NCBI GenBank assembly: GCA_964589725.1
Contig: CAZPUJ010000197.1
Location: 1 to 9,489, forward strand
DNA: 9,489 nucleotides
Reading direction: 5' to 3'
DNA from: CAYSHJ01 sp964589725
GTDB lineage: Bacteria > Planctomycetota > Planctomycetia > Planctomycetales > Planctomycetaceae
Part shown: positions 6,257-9,489 of the stretch, piece by piece
Layout of the letters: each line of letters opens with the position of its first letter
Numbering within the stretch: the first letter of the stretch is position 1
The notes under the pieces: model-generated
The model's input: the letters and a program-made list of their open reading frames with translations, nothing else
The model's database searches: none
Told to the model about the DNA's origin: nothing
Position numbers and translations under genes: made by a program

Positions 6257-7966
6257 TCACGGAATATTCGGCGGCTTCGGCAGTGCCACCGGCGGACGCG
6301 GGATCTTATCGAACGGCAGCGGTTTCAGCGGGGCACCTGGCTCGTCCAGTGGGCGGGCTTCCACGACTTCCGTCGGCGGCGGAGTCACCACGTTTTCCGG
6401 GCGGATGATCTCGGTTTTCGCGACGTGACTGCCCGCGAGCTCTTTCGCTTCGACATGCACGCGAGCCTGTTCGTCGTAGTGAAACGTGACTTCAATGGAC
6501 GAGCCTTCCGGCAGGCCGGGCGGTAAGTCGTCGATGTTGCAAGCTCCAAGTTCCGCAAACGGTTGCTGCGGACGAACGCCACTTTCCACGACGTGCAAGT
6601 GTACGCGCTTCTGATTTGCCACGACGGTCCCGAAAGTCTGTTTGACGGAAACTGGAAGCGTCGTGTTGGGACGGATCAGATAGTGCGGCACGCGTCGGCC
6701 GGTCTGGGTGTCACGCACCAGAATGCCGAGTGCTCGCGCGTTGCGGCTGTGCTGGCGGACTTTCGAGAGACGTTCGGTGGTTTTCCGGTTCAACGTGCTC
6801 TGCGCCAAGTCGACGTTCGAGAGCAGCATCCCAGCATAATAGGCCGCGCCGTGCGCGATGGACTGATCGGGCGACATCGAAGTGTTCAACGTGCGGCCGC
6901 TGATCTGTTTGAGCATGTTGCGGATCATCGGCATGCGTGTGGCCCCGCCGACCATCATCACGATGTTCACGTCGGCCCAACCGACATCGTTTTCGCTCAG
7001 CAAACCTCTTGTGATTTCGGCGGCTCGCGCGACGAGTGGCCGCGTCAGCTTTTCGAATTTCCCACGCCGGAGTTCGTAAATCTTCCGATGTCCGGCATGC
7101 TGAGCGGTCATGGGGGCACGTTCACGGACCGACAGACTCCGCTTCACCTCCTCGACTTCCAGGGCCAGAAACTGCAGGCTTTCCGCGTCCGTGCGGGGAT
7201 CCTGGCCGAAGTCGTGCTGAAACTGGTCGCACAGGGTCTCCAGCAGCGCGCTGTTCCAGTCGATGCCGCCCAAATAGAGATCGCCGCCGCTGGCCAGCAC
7301 GCGCACCTCGTTCTTCGAATACTTGACCAGCGACAGATCAAACGTGCCGCCCCCCAAATCAAAGACGAGCACGCACTGCTCGTCCGCCAGTTCCATAAAC
7401 CACAACCCTTCCGTCCCCAATACGGCGCATAGGGATGCCGCGACCGGTTCGTTGAGGATGTCGACGCGTTTCAGTCCCGCCCGCAGACCGGCTTCGACCG
7501 TCGCGTCCCGCTGCATGTCGCTGGATTGAGTCGGCACGGTGATGACGGCTCGTTCAATCCGTCCCAGTCTTTCCTCAGCCACGGCGAGCAGCTTCCGTAG
7601 CACGAAAGCGGCAACGTCGATCGCAGTGTAGGATTTCCCGTGGATCGTCCAGCGCTTGTGCCGATCTCCCATGAAGCGTTTGGAATTCTGCACCACGCCG
7701 TGCGGCTGTGCGATCGCGTGACGCAGCGCCTCACGGCCCACGATGACTTCATTCGTGTCGAACAGAACGACCGACGGCGTCTGCGTCTCGCCCTCTTGAT
7801 TGGGCAGCGTCACCGGTTCGCCATGTTCGTTCAAGCAAGCGATGCACGAGTAAGTCGTTCCCAAATCAATCCCGACGGCGTGCGTCTTGGACACGGTCGC
7901 ATGCGGCTGCGAACGGAGACGGGTTTGGACAATGCTCTTTCTGCCATTTTTCTTCTGCGCGTTCAT
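6257..7966 (-). CDS. Hsp70/DnaK-like protein with short substrate domain and no lid
   Basis: ATP-dependent chaperone-like protein of the Hsp70 family, 569 residues. The nucleotide-binding domain is complete: GIDLGTTYS (about 32-40, phosphate 1), ITVPTQSSDMQRDAT (142-156), VFDLGGGTFDLSLV (201-214, phosphate 2) and VGGATRMP (339-346, adenosine). A beta-sandwich-like substrate domain follows (about 412-525, with LIRPNTTLPV). The sequence then ends in a Pro-rich tail (about 528-569) instead of the alpha-helical lid; DnaK is about 640 residues. A basic N-terminal extension of about 25 residues precedes the ATPase domain. It stands alone, without dnaJ or grpE, and shows no CIRCE-type operator upstream, so it is probably a specialised paralog and not the housekeeping DnaK. 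A TTG at 8011 would add 15 residues; ATG 7966 is preferred, though without a clear ribosome site. Confidence 0.93.
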   Translation of the reverse strand: MNAQKKNGRKSIVQTRLRSQPHATVSKTHAVGIDLGTTYSCIACLNEHGEPVTLPNQEGETQTPSVVLFDTNEVIVGREALRHAIAQPHGVVQNSKRFMGDRHKRWTIHGKSYTAIDVAAFVLRKLLAVAEERLGRIERAVITVPTQSSDMQRDATVEAGLRAGLKRVDILNEPVAASLCAVLGTEGLWFMELADEQCVLVFDLGGGTFDLSLVKYSKNEVRVLASGGDLYLGGIDWNSALLETLCDQFQHDFGQDPRTDAESLQFLALEVEEVKRSLSVRERAPMTAQHAGHRKIYELRRGKFEKLTRPLVARAAEITRGLLSENDVGWADVNIVMMVGGATRMPMIRNMLKQISGRTLNTSMSPDQSIAHGAAYYAGMLLSNVDLAQSTLNRKTTERLSKVRQHSRNARALGILVRDTQTGRRVPHYLIRPNTTLPVSVKQTFGTVVANQKRVHLHVVESGVRPQQPFAELGACNIDDLPPGLPEGSSIEVTFHYDEQARVHVEAKELAGSHVAKTEIIRPENVVTPPPTEVVEARPLDEPGAPLKPLPFDKIPRPPVALPKPPNIP

Positions 7967-8137
7967 GCCATGGTTCCCGGACAAACGAGGGATATGAGTC
8001 AGCAATTCCAATGCCGACGTTTGGGCTTGAGTGCAACCGTCCGGAAAGACTGTCGGAGGAAGGAGGACCGACGTGAGCGTGGGCCGGTCGATGTGCGGAA
8101 TCGCGCACCAACGTGTGCCGTTTGCGTGCCGACGGTG

Positions 8138-8168
8138 ATTATCGAGTGGGGAGGCAACGATCCATCAA
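8138..8168 (-). promoter_or_regulatory. Weak sigma-70-like promoter candidate for the Hsp70-like gene
   Basis: On the minus strand, TTGATG (8163-8168) and GATAAT (8138-8143) are separated by 19 bases, about 170 bp before the start codon. The spacing is long and the -35 imperfect. This is the best match in the 7967-8189 spacer, which otherwise shows nothing recognisable. Confidence 0.2.
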
Positions 8169-8189
8169 GTCAACGCCACGATGCGAGCA

Positions 8190-8303
8190 TCACGTCATCT
8201 GCCGGTGCTGGCGGATCAACGTGACTTTGTTGCCTCTTTCGTTGAAACGCACTTCGTCCATGAACGTCCGCATGAGCATGATGCCGCAGCCGTCCTGTAC
8301 TTG
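8190..8303 (-). pseudogene. C-terminal remnant of an RsbW-like anti-sigma ATPase
   Basis: The minus strand encodes a ~38-residue tail, QDGCGIMLMRTFMDEVRF then NERGNKVTLIRQHRQMT, ending in TGA at 8190-8192. This resembles the end of RsbW/SpoIIAB-type serine kinases (GHKL ATPase fold), whose last conserved block is GRGIxLMRxFMDEV followed by a beta strand and a basic end. Here the first Arg reads Cys. Upstream, the frame runs into the repeat at 8306 and stops within a few codons, so the ATP-binding N and G1 boxes are missing. The fold assignment rests on this one block. Confidence 0.6.
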
Positions 8304-8305
8304 GA

Positions 8306-8395
8306 GCGACAAAAGGTGTCAGGAACCGTTTTTATGATCGGAAGCGACAAAAGGTGAGAAGCGACAAAAGGTGTCAGGAACCGTTTTTATGATCG
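8306..8395 (+). repeat. Two-and-a-half tandem copies of the GGTGTCAGGAACC repeat
   Basis: A 35-base unit (8306-8340) recurs exactly at 8361-8395. Between them is a truncated copy, GCGACAAAAGGTG (8344-8356). The unit starts GCGACAAAAGGTGTCAGG and ends TTTATGATCG. Its core matches the inverted pair at 627/732 and the hairpin arm at 6079. There is no spacer diversity and no cas gene nearby. Confidence 0.8.
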
Positions 8396-8562
8396 TATTA
8401 TGATCGAAGACATATCAGTCACGGGTGTTTGAAACCGAGCACAGTCGCGTCGGACCGTTGGACGGGTGGCACACCCAGGCCATCGGGATGGGCGTGGAAG
8501 CAGCCTGAGCGGCACGCCCTTCGATGACTCAGGAACGTGCCCCCTCGCCAGAACCTTACCGC
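8396..8562. other. Gene-free stretch downstream of the Uma2 gene with inverted repeats
   Basis: No gene seen. It contains the small hairpin GGGTG-GCA-CACCC (8464-8476) and the left arm CCTGAGCGG (8504-8512) of a perfect 9-bp inverted repeat. The right arm (8559-8567) runs into the Uma2 stop codon. With a 46-base loop and no T-run the latter is a poor terminator; it may be another palindromic repeat. Confidence 0.45.
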
Positions 8563-9219
8563 TCAGGCCAACAGACGGCGTAGCGTTTCGAGGTTGGTTG
8601 CGGAGTCGAAGATGGCTCGAATCGGGATGCGGAAGCCGGTGACAACGCGGCTTTCGATGTCTCCAGAACCGGACTTCAGCAGCAGGCGAAAGGCACCTTC
8701 TTCGAGCACGTATTGTTCGACGCACTCAGCCTCCGCATCCACGATCCAATACTCGCGGACGCCGTGAGCCTCGTAGTCCTCAAACTTCACGCCTCGATCA
8801 CGCTGCTCGGTCGTGTCCGACAGCACTTCGACGGCAAGATCGGGAACAGGGAATTTCATCGTCTGTTTTGTGAACGCGGCCGACTTCTCATGGCCAAAGA
8901 ACACGACGTCCGGCTCGTAATCGTTTCGCGGGAACACGCACAAACATTTCTCGTCTCGAACTTCGCCGAGTCGGTGATGATTGACGAAGTACTTCAGCAA
9001 GGCGGCGAGTTCGAGCTTGGCACACAGATGACGGTTTCGGGCCGGGGAATGCACGATGACTTCTCCCGCGATGAATTCCACTTTCTGGTCGTCCGACATC
9101 TCGTCGTAAAAACGCGCGCGTCGTTCGGTCTCGTCGCGCAGACGATTGACGAGCGTAGCCGCAATATCGGGCAGTCGCGGAGATTTCAGAATCGGCGAGA
9201 GGTCAAAGGTGGCAGTCAT
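8563..9219 (-). CDS. Uma2 family (DUF820) PD-(D/E)xK nuclease-fold protein
   Basis: 218 residues, the usual length of the family. Family signatures in order: VEFIAGEVIVHSP (47-59), YEPDVVFFG (101-109) with Asp104, DLAVEVLSDTTEQRD (127-141) with Glu131, GVKFEDYEAHGV (143-154) with Lys145, and REYWIVD (155-161). This is the restriction-endonuclease-like fold with its predicted metal-binding Asp/Glu and Lys all present. The cellular role of Uma2 proteins is largely undefined; they are amplified in planctomycetes and cyanobacteria and usually stand alone, as here. ATG 9219 is chosen over a TTG at 9252 because it opens directly on the family-like MTATFDLSP; neither has a clear ribosome site. Confidence 0.9.
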   Translation of the reverse strand: MTATFDLSPILKSPRLPDIAATLVNRLRDETERRARFYDEMSDDQKVEFIAGEVIVHSPARNRHLCAKLELAALLKYFVNHHRLGEVRDEKCLCVFPRNDYEPDVVFFGHEKSAAFTKQTMKFPVPDLAVEVLSDTTEQRDRGVKFEDYEAHGVREYWIVDAEAECVEQYVLEEGAFRLLLKSGSGDIESRVVTGFRIPIRAIFDSATNLETLRRLLA

Positions 9220-9278
9220 GGTGCTGAGATTATGCCAGACGACTCGCGGCAAACAAGCTGCATCTCGCCAAACCGACC

Positions 9279-9420
9279 ACGGCTGGCTAATTCTTCAATC
9301 TGCGTCTTGGTTGAAATACAAGCCCGAAGCGCAAGCGAGGGATTTCTGCACGGCTGGCTAATTCTTCAATCTGCGTCTGGATTCAAATACAAGCCCGAAG
9401 CGCAAGCGAGAGATTTCTGC
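9279..9420. repeat. Two tandem 71-bp repeats
   Basis: Unit 1 is 9279-9349 and unit 2 is 9350-9420, nearly identical and of equal length. Each starts ACGGCTGGCTAATTCTTC and ends GATTTCTGC, and each contains the CAAGCCCGAAGCGCAAGCGA core that reads KPEAQAR in one frame. The first 16 bases (with the preceding C) match 811-826 in inverse orientation. Only two units, directly abutting, so not a CRISPR. Confidence 0.85.
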
Positions 9421-9452
9421 GGCTTTCTCTCGCTTGCGCTTCGGGCTTGTAT
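9387..9452. repeat. Perfect 27-bp inverted repeat at the end of the tandem array
   Basis: 9387-9413 is the exact reverse complement of 9426-9452, with a 12-base loop. The left arm is the core of tandem unit 2. Further out, AATTAGCC at 9479-9486 is the inverse of GGCTAATT at 9285-9292 and 9356-9363, so the whole block 9279-9486 is bounded by inverted ends. This fits a palindromic mobile repeat; it could also act as a bidirectional transcription stop. Confidence 0.8.
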
Positions 9453-9489
9453 GACTGCACAGACCACCTAACCGGAGCAATTAGCCGGC

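Noticed and set aside
6563..7432. 289-residue plus-strand frame opposite the Hsp70-like gene
   Set aside because: It overlaps the fully supported Hsp70 ATPase code in antisense and shows no recognisable motif.
8306..8395. Possible CRISPR or iteron origin
   Set aside because: Two full units and one truncated unit of 35 bases, spacing 0-20 bases, no replication gene nearby. The dispersed copies elsewhere fit a REP-like family better.
9279..9452. Possible CRISPR array
   Set aside because: Only two directly abutting 71-bp units with no spacers, followed by an inverted copy; no cas genes in the window.
8713..9471. 252-residue plus-strand frame ending in KYKPEAQARDF
   Set aside because: Antisense to the Uma2 gene, then runs into the 71-bp repeats. 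The KPEAQAR string is translated repeat DNA, not a protein motif.

Overview
The window looks like a chromosomal accessory segment of a Planctomycetota-type bacterium. The grounds are indirect: GC-rich coding sequence, weak or absent Shine-Dalgarno sites, a solitary Uma2-family protein, a DnaK-like paralog without the usual lid, and dispersed palindromic repeats whose translation gives the 'KPEAQARDF' string common in planctomycete genomes. I made no database comparison.

Layout: (1) 1-591, 5'-truncated short-chain dehydrogenase/reductase (SDR). (2) 592-952, repeat-bearing spacer. (3) 953-5563, a same-strand cluster: a fused alpha/beta thiamine-dependent 2-oxo acid dehydrogenase E1; an overlapping lipoyl E2 acyltransferase with an unusual C-terminal zinc-ribbon-like tail; a perfect 13-bp hairpin; then a membrane-anchored hexapeptide (left-handed beta helix) protein ending in an acyl/peptidyl carrier domain. 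(4) 5525-6122, a scar of gene fragments: the antisense N-terminus of a nucleotidyltransferase, then a truncated, frameshifted second copy of the SDR. (5) 6174-7966, minus-strand Hsp70-like chaperone with its own terminator. (6) 8190-8562, an antisense remnant of an RsbW-like anti-sigma kinase, then tandem palindromic-type repeats. (7) 8563-9219, minus-strand Uma2-family protein. (8) 9279-9489, tandem 71-bp repeats and a perfect 27-bp inverted repeat.

The most interesting unit is 953-5563. A fused E1 and an E2 (no E3 here) lie beside a membrane-bound hexapeptide/carrier protein. This recalls the NapB/NapD and QncN/QncL pairs of tetrahydroisoquinoline antibiotic pathways, in which PDH-like E1 and E2 parts load a two-carbon unit onto a carrier protein rather than onto CoA. 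I infer that this cluster may decarboxylate a 2-oxo acid or ketose-type donor and deliver the acyl group to a carrier domain at the membrane, perhaps for envelope or lipid modification. Substrate and product cannot be read from the sequence. The 3' end of the carrier gene lies exactly at a rearrangement breakpoint, so the unit may be a relic or may have been modified by the event.
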